Assembly: GCA_030526355.1 (NCBI GenBank)
Contig: JAUNDC010000023.1
Span: 1-36,022 of the forward strand
DNA from: Bacillota bacterium
Lineage (GTDB): Bacteria; Bacillota; Clostridia; Peptostreptococcales; Anaerovoracaceae
Reading direction: 5' to 3'
Length of the DNA stretch: 36,022 nt
Below, piece after piece: positions 25,163-33,211 of this stretch (position 1 is its first letter; the number at the start of each line of letters is the position of its first letter). Made by a program: the position numbers and the translations under genes. The notes below the pieces were generated by a model. The model did not search any database, was not told the origin of the DNA, and saw only the letters and a program-made list of their open reading frames with translations.

Positions 25163-25438
25163 ATGTATTATATTCTGCTTGCATTACTGGAGGAGCAGTG
25201 CGGCGTGGATATAATGAACAGGGTTCGCAGTATTTCTAATGAAAGGGTAACAGTGGGACCGGGTACACTTTATGCGTTGCTTGACAGGTTTTTGGAAAGT
25301 GGAATTATTAAAGAGACAAGAATTGAAGGACGCAGGAAGAGTTACATAATTACTGACAACGGCAGGGAGCTTCTGCAGAGAGAGCATGACAGATTAAGGC
25401 AGATGGCACGTGAAGGAGATAAGCTGCTTGGAAAATAA
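25163..25438 (+). CDS. PadR-family transcriptional regulator (short N-terminus)
   Basis: The 91-residue product is a PadR winged-helix regulator: YYILLALLEEQCGVDIMNRV, GPGTLYALLDRFLESGIIKE (recognition helix and wing), then RRKSYIITDNGRELL. Usual PadR proteins have about 10-15 more residues before YYILLALL. Here the first Met is directly at that point, there is no ribosome binding site before ATG 25163, and a TATAAA box sits only 11 bases upstream, so either the mRNA is nearly leaderless or the true N-terminus has been lost. PadR partners are often membrane proteins (DUF2812) or exporters; neither is found here. Confidence 0.8.
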   Translation: MYYILLALLEEQCGVDIMNRVRSISNERVTVGPGTLYALLDRFLESGIIKETRIEGRRKSYIITDNGRELLQREHDRLRQMAREGDKLLGK

Positions 25439-25778
25439 CAGCAGTATTATTGATTGCACGCAGACAGTATATGTGAAGGATGGTCCGTACGCAGAACTGG
25501 AGTACAGCCTGACAACCTGTCGTTTCGGATGGGTGAAAAGTTTTATTTTGAAAAAATATCTGGATGAAAAAGATAACTGGCATAGCTTGAAGTTCAAAAA
25601 TATTACGGAATCTGAGAGGGATATGTGGCATGCCGAAACGGTGTATGAAGGAATAAATAAAAGTGCATATGTAAGGTTGGTTTTATACGAGAACAGTATT
25701 TTATATATCAGCAACGACCAGGTTAATTACAGCCTGCAAAATACAAAAGCAATAATAGACGCGCTTGACCTGCCGTGA
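25428..25778 (+). CDS. hypothetical protein, partner of the PadR-like regulator
   Basis: I do not recognise this 116-residue protein. It has no signal peptide and no membrane segment, is rich in aromatic residues (FGWVKSFILKKYL, ERDMWHAETVYEG), and reads as a mostly beta, globular cytoplasmic protein. I take the TTG at 25428 as start because GAAGGAG at 25411-25417 lies 10 bases upstream; the GTG at 25410 would put the ribosome site inside the gene. It overlaps the last 11 bases of the PadR-like gene, so the two are translated together. A function related to that regulator is only a guess from position. Confidence 0.6.
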   Translation: MENNSSIIDCTQTVYVKDGPYAELEYSLTTCRFGWVKSFILKKYLDEKDNWHSLKFKNITESERDMWHAETVYEGINKSAYVRLVLYENSILYISNDQVNYSLQNTKAIIDALDLP

Positions 25779-25870
25779 TAAAATAAAACCAGAAGGCTCG
25801 AGCAATTCGAACTCAAACTACAAAATCACATAATCTTAAGCATAAGGATTACGAACAGGAGGTGTATCAT

Positions 25871-26800
25871 ATGCTGCATGAAGTTAGTTTTCTTTCGTAT
25901 AATGAACGGGATAATGTACAGGGCTGGATATATGTACCGGCAGCAAAGGTCAAGGGAATTGTTCAGCTGGTTCATGGATTCGGTGAACATTCAAGAAGAT
26001 ATCTCCACATGATATGCAAAATGCTGGACGCCGGCTACATCGTTGCAGCAGATGATCATGTGGGACACGGCAAAACCGCCATAGTCAATGACACCTGGGG
26101 AAACTGGGGACACAAGGGTGCTCAGACGATGATGGAGGATGAGCACAGGCTCAAAGAACTGGTTCAGGAAAAATACCCGGATATTCCGTATTTTATGTTC
26201 GGGCACAGCATGGGCTCCATCATAACACGTCAGTTTATTGCAAAGTATGGCGATGAGCTGGCAGGTGCGATAATCTGCGGTACTGTAGGTCCCGATGCAA
26301 TTCCATGTGAAGAAGGAATAAAGCAGCTCAAACCTCTGGTTGAAGCGGGTAAGGGAGATGAAGCCGACCCTGACCTGCTGGGAACACTGCTTGGCGGACT
26401 ATTTGCCAGAATAGAAGAAGTTAAGCTTGGCAATGAATGGATATGCCATGACGAATATGTGCAGCTTGATCATGCCAATGACCCGTTTGACGCATTTACA
26501 AGGCCTACTTCGAATGAAGCTCTGTTGCAGTTCATAGAAATGATAGATGAAGTCAAAGGGACAGAATGGGCAGCGAAAGTGCCGGCAGCGTTACCTCTAT
26601 ATAATATAGCCGGAGATGAAGACCCGTGCGGTTCGTATGGCGAAGGCGTCAAGCAGGTGGCAGGCTGGCTCGAGGAAACAGGGCATAGTATTAAGACAAA
26701 GCTGTACGAAGGCTACCGCCATGAAATACACAACTATAACGACATCAAGGATGAAGTTGAAGCAGGAATTATCGAATTTATGAACGGGGTGATAAAATGA
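25871..26800 (+). CDS. alpha/beta hydrolase (serine hydrolase, monoacylglycerol lipase-like)
   Basis: A 309-residue cytoplasmic hydrolase of the S33/'Hydrolase_4' group. The fold's landmarks are in order: oxyanion-hole LVHGFGEHSRRY, AADDHVGHGKTA, nucleophile elbow GHSMGS (S113), acid GDEDPCG (D251) and histidine YRHEIHNY (H284). Relatives are lysophospholipases and monoacylglycerol lipases, so an ester of a fatty acid is a likely substrate, but this is not proven. ATG 25871 follows AGGAGG by 8 bases; a GTG nine bases earlier is within the ribosome site. The stop overlaps the next gene (ATGA), forming a two-gene operon with the HD-domain protein. Confidence 0.88.
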   Translation: MLHEVSFLSYNERDNVQGWIYVPAAKVKGIVQLVHGFGEHSRRYLHMICKMLDAGYIVAADDHVGHGKTAIVNDTWGNWGHKGAQTMMEDEHRLKELVQEKYPDIPYFMFGHSMGSIITRQFIAKYGDELAGAIICGTVGPDAIPCEEGIKQLKPLVEAGKGDEADPDLLGTLLGGLFARIEEVKLGNEWICHDEYVQLDHANDPFDAFTRPTSNEALLQFIEMIDEVKGTEWAAKVPAALPLYNIAGDEDPCGSYGEGVKQVAGWLEETGHSIKTKLYEGYRHEIHNYNDIKDEVEAGIIEFMNGVIK

Positions 26801-27354
26801 TACCGACAAGAGACGAAGCAATGGCACTTTTAGAGGAATACAATTCAGATCCTTTTCATATCAAGCATGCATTGATAGTAGAAGGCGTGATGAAGTATTT
26901 TGCGCGAAAGCTCGGATATGCGGATGAAGAGGAATTCTGGGGTCTAGTGGGCCTTCTTCATGACCTGGATTTTGAGAAGTATCCGGAGCAGCATTGTATC
27001 AAGGGACAGGAGATAATGCGTGACCGCGGTCTTGATGAGAGAATCGTACGTGCGACGGCAAGTCACGGATATGATATTACTGTTGATATCAAGCCGGAGC
27101 ATGAGATGGAAAAGGTACTGTATGCCACAGACGAGCTTACAGGTTTAATCGGAGCTGTGGCGATTATGCGGCCGTCAAAGAGTGTTGATGATCTGGAACT
27201 GAAATCCGTAAAGAAAAAATACAAGAATGCAAAATTTGCTGCCGGATGCTCCCGTGAAGTGATCGAAAAAGGTGCGGAAATGCTGGGATGGACTCTGGAC
27301 GAGCTGATTTCCGAAACGATTCTTGCAATGCGCGAAATCGACGTGGTTGATTAG
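26797..27354 (+). CDS. HD-domain (HDIG-type) phosphohydrolase-like protein
   Basis: A 185-residue protein with an HD metal-binding domain. H24 in FHIKHALIVEG and the H55-D56 pair in GLLHDLDFE are the first metal ligands; ASHGYD at about 87 gives the next histidine, and YATDELTGL at about 109-117 carries the final aspartate. It resembles small HD hydrolases found widely in Clostridia, which are usually annotated as hydrolases of unknown substrate (nucleotides are likely). It overlaps the hydrolase gene by 4 bases, and a terminator lies about 70 bases downstream. Confidence 0.85.
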   Translation: MIPTRDEAMALLEEYNSDPFHIKHALIVEGVMKYFARKLGYADEEEFWGLVGLLHDLDFEKYPEQHCIKGQEIMRDRGLDERIVRATASHGYDITVDIKPEHEMEKVLYATDELTGLIGAVAIMRPSKSVDDLELKSVKKKYKNAKFAAGCSREVIEKGAEMLGWTLDELISETILAMREIDVVD

Positions 27355-27382
27355 TTGATTTGTAATTCTCAGAAATCCGACT

Positions 27383-27411
27383 TTGAAAAATTGCAGATAA
27401 TTTTATATAAT
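27383..27411 (+). promoter_or_regulatory. promoter of the carD-like gene
   Basis: TTGAAA at 27383-27388 and a perfect TATAAT at 27406-27411 are 17 bp apart, close to consensus. Transcription would start near 27418, just 5 bases before a strong terminator-like hairpin. Confidence 0.7.
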
Positions 27412-27422
27412 GTAAATGTAAA

Positions 27423-27466
27423 GCGCGTTGTGCAGCATGCTCATATGCTGTGCCGCGCGGTTTTTT
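27423..27466 (+). terminator. strong terminator-like hairpin in the carD leader
   Basis: GCGCG (27423-27427) pairs with CGCGC (27454-27458), and GTGCAGCAT pairs with ATGCTGTGC with two G.U pairs; a TT bulge separates the two stems. The loop is GCTCAT, and six T residues follow at 27461-27466. It can end transcription from the HD-domain gene, but because it also lies after the promoter at 27383-27411 it would act on the carD-like transcript as well. Confidence 0.8.
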
Positions 27467-27498
27467 GTGCTTTTGATAAGCAGAGGAGGTGTAATCAG

Positions 27499-28020
27499 TT
27501 GATCAATAGTACATATGAGAAGGGAAATTATGTAGTTTATGGAACAGAAGGCATCTGCGTAATTGATGATATTACAGAAATGAGCTTTATGGCAGGCATG
27601 GAAAAAAGTCGGTACTATGTATTGAAGCCTGAAGGCAGCAACGGATCCAAGGTGTATGTTCCGGCAGAGAATGAAAACCTGATGTCAAAGCTCAGACCTC
27701 TGATGACAAAGCAGGAGCTGGACATGCTGCTGACCGGTATGCGTGACAAGGAGCTGGAGTGGGAGAAAGATAAAAGGCTCAGGACAGAGCTTTTTCATGG
27801 AATAATGGCAAAGGGGGTTACCGAAAGCCTGCTGCTTATGATAAGATGTATTTATCTAAAAAAGAATGAACTGGAGAATAAGGGCCGAAAGCTGCCTGCA
27901 TCAGATGGGAATACTCTGAAGACAGCAGAAAAGCTGGTTGAAGAAGAGTTCGCCTGCGTACTTGGTATAGAAAAAAAGGACGTAGGCTCATACATCAGGC
28001 GTATGATAGGTACTGAATGA
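27499..28020 (+). CDS. CarD/CdnL-family transcription regulator
   Basis: A 173-residue protein with an N-terminal CarD/CdnL/TRCF RNA-polymerase-interaction domain (about residues 5-65: YEKGNYVVYGTEGICVIDDI, YYVLKPEGSNGSKVYVPAENE) and a helical C-terminal part (DKELEWEKDKRLRTELF, AEKLVEEEFACVLGI). Such proteins bind the RNA polymerase beta subunit and stabilise open promoter complexes. I choose the TTG at 27499: AGAGGAGGT at 27483-27491 is 8 bases upstream, and the frame upstream of it runs through the hairpin. The leader contains a terminator-like structure (see findings). The M6 protease gene follows after 20 bases and may be co-transcribed. Confidence 0.85.
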   Translation: MINSTYEKGNYVVYGTEGICVIDDITEMSFMAGMEKSRYYVLKPEGSNGSKVYVPAENENLMSKLRPLMTKQELDMLLTGMRDKELEWEKDKRLRTELFHGIMAKGVTESLLLMIRCIYLKKNELENKGRKLPASDGNTLKTAEKLVEEEFACVLGIEKKDVGSYIRRMIGTE

Positions 28021-28040
28021 AGCTACCGGAGAAATAATTA

Positions 28041-30731
28041 ATGAAAAATACAAATCTAAAGGGCGTTTTAGTATTCGCTGCAGCAATAATTGCGATTTTT
28101 TCAATGCTGGTGCTAAGCACAGAACTTGCTGAGGCAAAGATATCAGACAAGAATAAGGAGACGTATGCAAACATTGTGATGTTTGCATATTTTTCGGACG
28201 ACAGCACTGAATCGGAGAATCTGGACCATGGGTCGGAACAGGCACGTGATAAGGTTATTTCTATTTTTGATGGAGATTATGGAAGATCCTTCAAGGGATA
28301 TATGAATAAGATTTCATATGGCAAGCTGGAGGTTGTGAATATTCTTCCTCAGGATAATGGCAAAACGATAGAATGGTATAAATTGTCAATGCCTGCTTCT
28401 CAGCAGAATGATACAGCCATAATAAATGAGCTGGTCGGAAAAGTTCCGGGGATACAGGATAAAACGGTGGATTACAACAATGATGGATATATCGACAATC
28501 TCACCGTTGTACTCAAGTGTGACAAATCATCAAATATTGTTTCCCATAAGTCGGATTATCCGGGAAGCCTGTCGTACTGTGGCAAGAATGTCGGTACATA
28601 CAACATACTGAATTCCTACAATTTAATAGGATACAATACAGTAACCTCTTTTGGTAATGAAGGAGGACTTATTGCGCATGAGTTCATGCATTCACTGGGA
28701 TATCCCGATTTATATGAAAACGGCGAAGAAAGCACATATCCTGTTCATGTATGGGATATTATGGCCTATTCATCACCATACCAGTCATACCCTCTTGCTT
28801 ATATGAGGAAGCACTTTTTCGGATGGATCGATATAGATACGATAACAGAAAACAAGACTGGCTTGAGGCTTGATGAACAGAGCAATCAAGATGGAAATCA
28901 GGCGTTTGTCTTGAAATCACCTCTCGACGATACAGAATTCTTTGTGGCTGAATTCAGGAAAAAGCCTGAGGGAGCAGCGTGGCAGCTGACGGATGCACTT
29001 GATACTAAAATAGGCGGCTCGGGAATCATCGTTTACAGGATCAACACCAAGGTAGAGAAGCTGAGCAATCACTTCGGTGAAACAGGCGTATATGTATTCA
29101 GACCGCAGCCGGGTCAGAACGGGTATACAGAGGCCGCCGGTCCCAATGCAATGCAGGCATTCCTTTCCAAGGAAAGCGGAAGGACGTCAATAGGATCATC
29201 TGACCTTTCAAAAGGGCTTGAGGATGGAGCTCTGACATTTTCAAACGGAACAAATTCCGGTATCGTCATAAGCAATATTTCATCCGCTGCAGGTGAATCG
29301 ATGACATTTGATGTGAGTATTCCTGATGCGGCAGAGCTGGACATGTGGCAGGATACAGGCTTTGCTCAGGGAGCATCGACAGATTCAGGTATCATGATGA
29401 CGTCAATGACCTGTGACAGCAGCAACAAGCTTCAGTACTTAATGACGTATTCAGCAGGAAGCTTTAAAGCATACAAATTTGACGGCAGTTCATGGACACC
29501 ATTTGGAAATACCATCGATGCTGAAACATATTCACCATCGTTAAAGACAGTGTATGCCGGCGGCAAGCTTTACTTCGCATACATTTCGGATAAGTATGAG
29601 CTGAAGATAATGCAATATGACCCTGCGGCTGATGAATGGAAGACTGCAGGTTCAATTCAGGATGTCGGAAATTCTTTCGACATGATTGCTGATAACGGGA
29701 AGCTTTACATAGCAGCAGAAGAAACAGGAAGCGGTTATTATAACGGAGCAGCACTTTACAGGTTGGAAGGAGAATCGCTGAAAAAGCTGAACTCATACTG
29801 CAGCTCAGGACTTTACGGTCAGCCATACGTTGCAGTTGTAAAAGGCACGGTATACGTTTCTGCCAGAAATGCAAGCGGGAACGTGATAGAGGTATACAGG
29901 TATGATGATGCATCAAGTGCGTTTTGCAAGATAACAAACGGTGAAATGGCGGCAGGGACATACAGTATGACAGAACATGAAGGAAAGCTCTGTATAGCGG
30001 CAGGCGGAGATGACCTTACAGTCAGCATGTATGATGGGAATTCATGGCATACAGGAAGCTCTTCAGGGATATCATGCATGGACCCGCAGGCAGTATCAAT
30101 AAAGGGGAAGCTGTATGTGATGCTGTCAATGGAGCAGAGTGGAAAAGGAAACCTGAGAGTATACAGCTATGATTCAGCCAAGGATTCATTCGACATGGAA
30201 GGAACCGATGTTGACAGCGCAGCGGAATACTATGCAATAGCGCCTTCTCCTTACGGAATCTTAGCCAGCTATGTTGATAAAACTACAGGCAGCATCAAGG
30301 TAAAAAGAAGAGGTGCAGATGATGTAATGCCGGATGTTAACGAGACTGTGCCTGAAGAGAAACCTGAAATAAAACCGGATGCCGCAACGGAGACGAAGCC
30401 TGCAGCTGGAACAGTAGTAAAACCCTTCAGGATAAATCCGGCAAAGACAAGTCTGAAATCTGTAAAAAAAGGCAGGAGGTCCTTTACTGCAAGGTGGAGC
30501 CGAAAGACAGCTCAGGTAACAGGTTATCAGCTGCAGTACAGCACGTCATCAAAGTTTTCTGCAAAGAAAACCAGGTCAAAATATATTAAGAAAAACAAGA
30601 CTGTATCTGTCACAATCAAGAAGCTGAAATCAGGGAAAAAGTACTATGTAAGGATACGTACATACAAGAAAATCGGTAAGATAACATACTATTCCGGATG
30701 GTCAAAGGCAAGGACAGTAAGGGTGAAATAG
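28041..30731 (+). CDS. secreted M6-type metalloprotease with C-terminal fibronectin III domain
   Basis: An 896-residue exported protein. Residues 1-32 are a signal peptide (GVLVFAAAIIAIFSMLVLS, cleavage near AEA). The protease domain has HEFMHSLGYPDLY with zinc ligands H213 and H217, catalytic E214, and the aspartate of the HExxHxxGxxD variant, preceded by DYNNDGYIDNL; this is the M6/immune inhibitor A type that degrades host or environmental proteins. From about 430 to 745 is a region of repeated beta blades (KLYFAYISD, KLYIAAEE, TVYVSARN, KLYVMLSM), probably a beta-propeller. After an acidic proline-rich linker, residues about 800-896 form a fibronectin type III domain ending in GWSKARTVRVK. 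No LPXTG or surface-layer motif is present, so it is likely secreted. GGAGAAATAATTA precedes ATG 28041. Confidence 0.9.
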   Translation: MKNTNLKGVLVFAAAIIAIFSMLVLSTELAEAKISDKNKETYANIVMFAYFSDDSTESENLDHGSEQARDKVISIFDGDYGRSFKGYMNKISYGKLEVVNILPQDNGKTIEWYKLSMPASQQNDTAIINELVGKVPGIQDKTVDYNNDGYIDNLTVVLKCDKSSNIVSHKSDYPGSLSYCGKNVGTYNILNSYNLIGYNTVTSFGNEGGLIAHEFMHSLGYPDLYENGEESTYPVHVWDIMAYSSPYQSYPLAYMRKHFFGWIDIDTITENKTGLRLDEQSNQDGNQAFVLKSPLDDTEFFVAEFRKKPEGAAWQLTDALDTKIGGSGIIVYRINTKVEKLSNHFGETGVYVFRPQPGQNGYTEAAGPNAMQAFLSKESGRTSIGSSDLSKGLEDGALTFSNGTNSGIVISNISSAAGESMTFDVSIPDAAELDMWQDTGFAQGASTDSGIMMTSMTCDSSNKLQYLMTYSAGSFKAYKFDGSSWTPFGNTIDAETYSPSLKTVYAGGKLYFAYISDKYELKIMQYDPAADEWKTAGSIQDVGNSFDMIADNGKLYIAAEETGSGYYNGAALYRLEGESLKKLNSYCSSGLYGQPYVAVVKGTVYVSARNASGNVIEVYRYDDASSAFCKITNGEMAAGTYSMTEHEGKLCIAAGGDDLTVSMYDGNSWHTGSSSGISCMDPQAVSIKGKLYVMLSMEQSGKGNLRVYSYDSAKDSFDMEGTDVDSAAEYYAIAPSPYGILASYVDKTTGSIKVKRRGADDVMPDVNETVPEEKPEIKPDAATETKPAAGTVVKPFRINPAKTSLKSVKKGRRSFTARWSRKTAQVTGYQLQYSTSSKFSAKKTRSKYIKKNKTVSVTIKKLKSGKKYYVRIRTYKKIGKITYYSGWSKARTVRVK

Positions 30732-30797
30732 TGACGTAATTTGTCGTAATATCTTGCATGGATGCGGATTGCTGCTGCTGTCTGGAGATGGTACTCT

Positions 30798-30813
30798 TTC
30801 AGTGAGAACTGAA
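30798..30813 (+). promoter_or_regulatory. small hairpin next to a ribosome binding site
   Basis: TTCAGT (30798-30803) and ACTGAA (30808-30813) pair around a 4-base GAGA loop, and the stem can extend into the GGAGG of the next gene through a G.U pair. It could limit ribosome access, but it is short. Confidence 0.3.
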
Positions 30814-30825
30814 GGAGGTGTTGAT

Positions 30826-31356
30826 ATGGACAGACTTTCAGCATTTCTTATGGCATGTATTATAGTTATAGTGGGAATTAATGGTATAATAATATACAAT
30901 ACATGGCTTGCAGTGGAGAACTGCCCTCAGGTTGTAGAGTCTGCAGATGGCAGTATGGATATAGAGCATGTGCTGATTTTCAATGATGATACTTCGATTA
31001 CCAACAACGCTGACGGAAGCCTGTGGCTGAGGGTGAAAGTGGTCAGTGTTAAGCCGTACGGCAGTGAGGACTATGAAGTGATATCATCTGCCGAGGCTGC
31101 AGGTTACTGGGAGAAAACTGAGGATGGCTGGTATTATTACAGAGAGCCGGTTGCTTCAGGAGAGATAACCAGACCTCTGGTAGACAGACTTCTGTATAAA
31201 GGAGAAGAATCAGAAGGTGAGCCCTCAGGGAAATTCAGACTTAAGGTGGAAGCTGTGGATGAATCGTGGCTGTCTGAAATTCCGGAGAGCAGCAGGGAAG
31301 CTTTTAAAATATTTGAAACAGGATATTCAGAATACAGCACAGGAGCACACCTGTGA
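30826..31356 (+). CDS. hypothetical single-span membrane-anchored protein
   Basis: This 176-residue protein has one N-terminal membrane segment (about 4-24, LSAFLMACIIVIVGINGIII) that may be a signal anchor, then an extracellular beta-rich part. The pattern GSLWLRVKVVSV ... GYWEKTEDGWYYYREPVASGEITRPLVDRL looks like the ends of SipW-dependent/TasA-type surface or fibre-associated proteins, where a 'DGWYYY ... pGe.T..l' stretch is common; this is a resemblance, not an assignment. GAAGGAGGTG lies 7 bases before ATG 30826; the frame is open upstream to 30754 without a ribosome site. Its last 53 bases overlap the 3' end of feoB on the other strand. Confidence 0.65.
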   Translation: MDRLSAFLMACIIVIVGINGIIIYNTWLAVENCPQVVESADGSMDIEHVLIFNDDTSITNNADGSLWLRVKVVSVKPYGSEDYEVISSAEAAGYWEKTEDGWYYYREPVASGEITRPLVDRLLYKGEESEGEPSGKFRLKVEAVDESWLSEIPESSREAFKIFETGYSEYSTGAHL

Positions 31357-33100
31357 CGGTAGGGATGATGAATGCCAGGGCAGTCCATTTGAGGCTGCCT
31401 GTTTCTTTTTTTATTGTAAGGCATGTGGTTCCGCATGGAAAATGGAACATGCATAATATCAGGACCGATAAGGCTGTCTGAAAAGTCCATCCACAGTCAG
31501 ACAAAGTGGTGTGAAGCTGTGACAGGCTTGCATAGTCGGTAAGCATACCGGTTGACATATAACACATAAGCATAATGGGAATAACAATTTCATTGGCGGG
31601 TAAACCTAAAATAAATGCAGTTATTATTACACCGTCAACACCTATCATCCGGCCAAAGGGTTCAAAAAAGCTGGTGATATAATCAAGCACTGATATGCTG
31701 CCAAAATGAAGATTTGCCAGAAGCCATATAACTGCACCGGAAGGCGCTGCAACCATTACTGCTCTTCCAAGTACGAACAGCGTTCTGTCCAGGAGGGAGC
31801 GGACTATTATGTTTTTAAAGTCTGGTCGCCTGTATGGAGGCAGCTCGAGCACGAAGGAGGACGGAAGGCCGCGAAGAACAGTAGTGGATAGAAGCTTCGA
31901 TATCAGCAGAGTCATGATTATTCCGGACACAATAAATCCTGCAAGTATTGCGCCGGCCGCAGGAGCCTTAAGAGCACCGGAGAAGGGAACTATGAATATT
32001 AATATCAGAGCTATGAGAGCAGGAAACCGTCCGTTGCATGGAACAAAGCAGTTTGTAAGAATGGCTATGAGCCTTTCTCTTGGTGATTCTATTATTCTGC
32101 AGCCCATAACGCCGCATGCATTGCAGCCGAAGCCCATGCACATGGTCAGAGCCTGCTTGCCATGAGCTCCGCATGATTTAAAAGCATTATCAAGGTTAAA
32201 TGCTATTCTGGGAAGATATCCGAAATCTTCAAGAATCGTAAACAACGGGAAAAAAATAGCCATAGGCGGCAGCATAACAGAAATTACCCAGGTTAGTGTT
32301 GTGTATATCCCGTCCATTATCAACGATATGATTCCCGGAGAAACGGAAGCTGAAGTCAGCAGTGTCTGCAGCTTACCACCTGCAAGAGCAAACAATGATG
32401 AAAGTGCAGCTGATGGGTAATTGGCTCCCGACATTGTTATCCAGAATATAACAATAAGAAGCAAAAGCATTATGGGGAAGCCGAACACTTTGGATGTGAC
32501 AATACGGTCAACCTTTCTGTCGAAGCTGTGAGGCTGATCGGATTCGACGCATATGCAGCTGCTGCAGATATCGGCAATAGAAGGAAATGGTGCTTCTATG
32601 GAAGGGGATTGTCTGTAGCAGCTGAGAAGCTGCATAAGCTCGTTTAGTCCTCTGCCTGAACGTGCAGCAGCAGAAATAACGGGAATTCCCAGCATGGATT
32701 CAAGTTTTTTGATATCAATACTGATTCCTTTCTTCTCTGCCTCATCTATAAGGTTTACACACAGAATAACATTATGTGTTACAGCCATGATATCTCTGAC
32801 AAGCAGCAGATTACGTTCAAGGCATGTAGCGTCTGCAACAATGAGGATAATATCAGCATTTCCTGATGATATGTATTCTCCTGCGGCTTTTTCGTCCGGT
32901 GATTCGGAGGTAAGTGAATATGCACCCGGAAGGTCAACTATATGAAATTCAGTATCGTTATAATATGCTCTGCCTTCGGCGTGAGAAACTGTTTTTCCCG
33001 GCCAGTTGCCCGTGTGCTGGTTCATGCCTGTGAGAGCGTTGAAAACCGTGCTTTTTCCGACATTGGGATTTCCGGCTAGTGCTATGGTTATAGTTTTCAT
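31304..33100 (-). CDS. feoB: ferrous iron transporter FeoB
   Basis: A 598-residue Fe(II) transporter. The N-terminal cytosolic GTPase has G1 GNPNVGKST (10-18), G3 DLPG and G4 NLID; the C-terminal half has eight to ten membrane helices. The core helix motif reads GFGCNACGVMGCRIIESPRER followed by FVPCNGRFP, which differs from the usual GCNVPA.MA.R and marks a separate Clostridia-type FeoB subfamily. It is shorter than E. coli FeoB (773), lacking much of the middle insert and C-terminal tail. ATG 33100 is preceded by GGGAGGTGAAAAAC; the GTG at 33109 is within the ribosome site. No feoA is directly adjacent, but a feoA-like gene lies about 2.4 kb away. The 3' end overlaps its convergent neighbour. 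Confidence 0.9.
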   Translation of the reverse strand: MKTITIALAGNPNVGKSTVFNALTGMNQHTGNWPGKTVSHAEGRAYYNDTEFHIVDLPGAYSLTSESPDEKAAGEYISSGNADIILIVADATCLERNLLLVRDIMAVTHNVILCVNLIDEAEKKGISIDIKKLESMLGIPVISAAARSGRGLNELMQLLSCYRQSPSIEAPFPSIADICSSCICVESDQPHSFDRKVDRIVTSKVFGFPIMLLLLIVIFWITMSGANYPSAALSSLFALAGGKLQTLLTSASVSPGIISLIMDGIYTTLTWVISVMLPPMAIFFPLFTILEDFGYLPRIAFNLDNAFKSCGAHGKQALTMCMGFGCNACGVMGCRIIESPRERLIAILTNCFVPCNGRFPALIALILIFIVPFSGALKAPAAGAILAGFIVSGIIMTLLISKLLSTTVLRGLPSSFVLELPPYRRPDFKNIIVRSLLDRTLFVLGRAVMVAAPSGAVIWLLANLHFGSISVLDYITSFFEPFGRMIGVDGVIITAFILGLPANEIVIPIMLMCYMSTGMLTDYASLSQLHTTLSDCGWTFQTALSVLILCMFHFPCGTTCLTIKKETGSLKWTALAFIIPTVTGVLLCCILNILFQIF

Positions 33101-33147
33101 GTTTTTCACCTCCCTGAAAGTATATGGAGTTTTGGCGGTAAAGGTGA

Positions 33148-33176
33148 TTGTTTTGTTCTTCCTGACGGTGTATAAT
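33148..33176 (+). promoter_or_regulatory. promoter of the murT-gatD-like operon, overlapping the feoB promoter region
   Basis: TTGTTT (33148-33153), 17 bp, TATAAT (33171-33176). TATAATTATA is palindromic, so on the minus strand the same element can serve as the feoB -10 box with TTGTTT 15 bp further out. The two divergent genes may compete or share control. The start at 33212 has AAGGAGAAAA upstream. Confidence 0.5.
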
Positions 33177-33211
33177 TATAAATCAGTAAGAAAACAAACA
33201 AGGAGAAAAAA

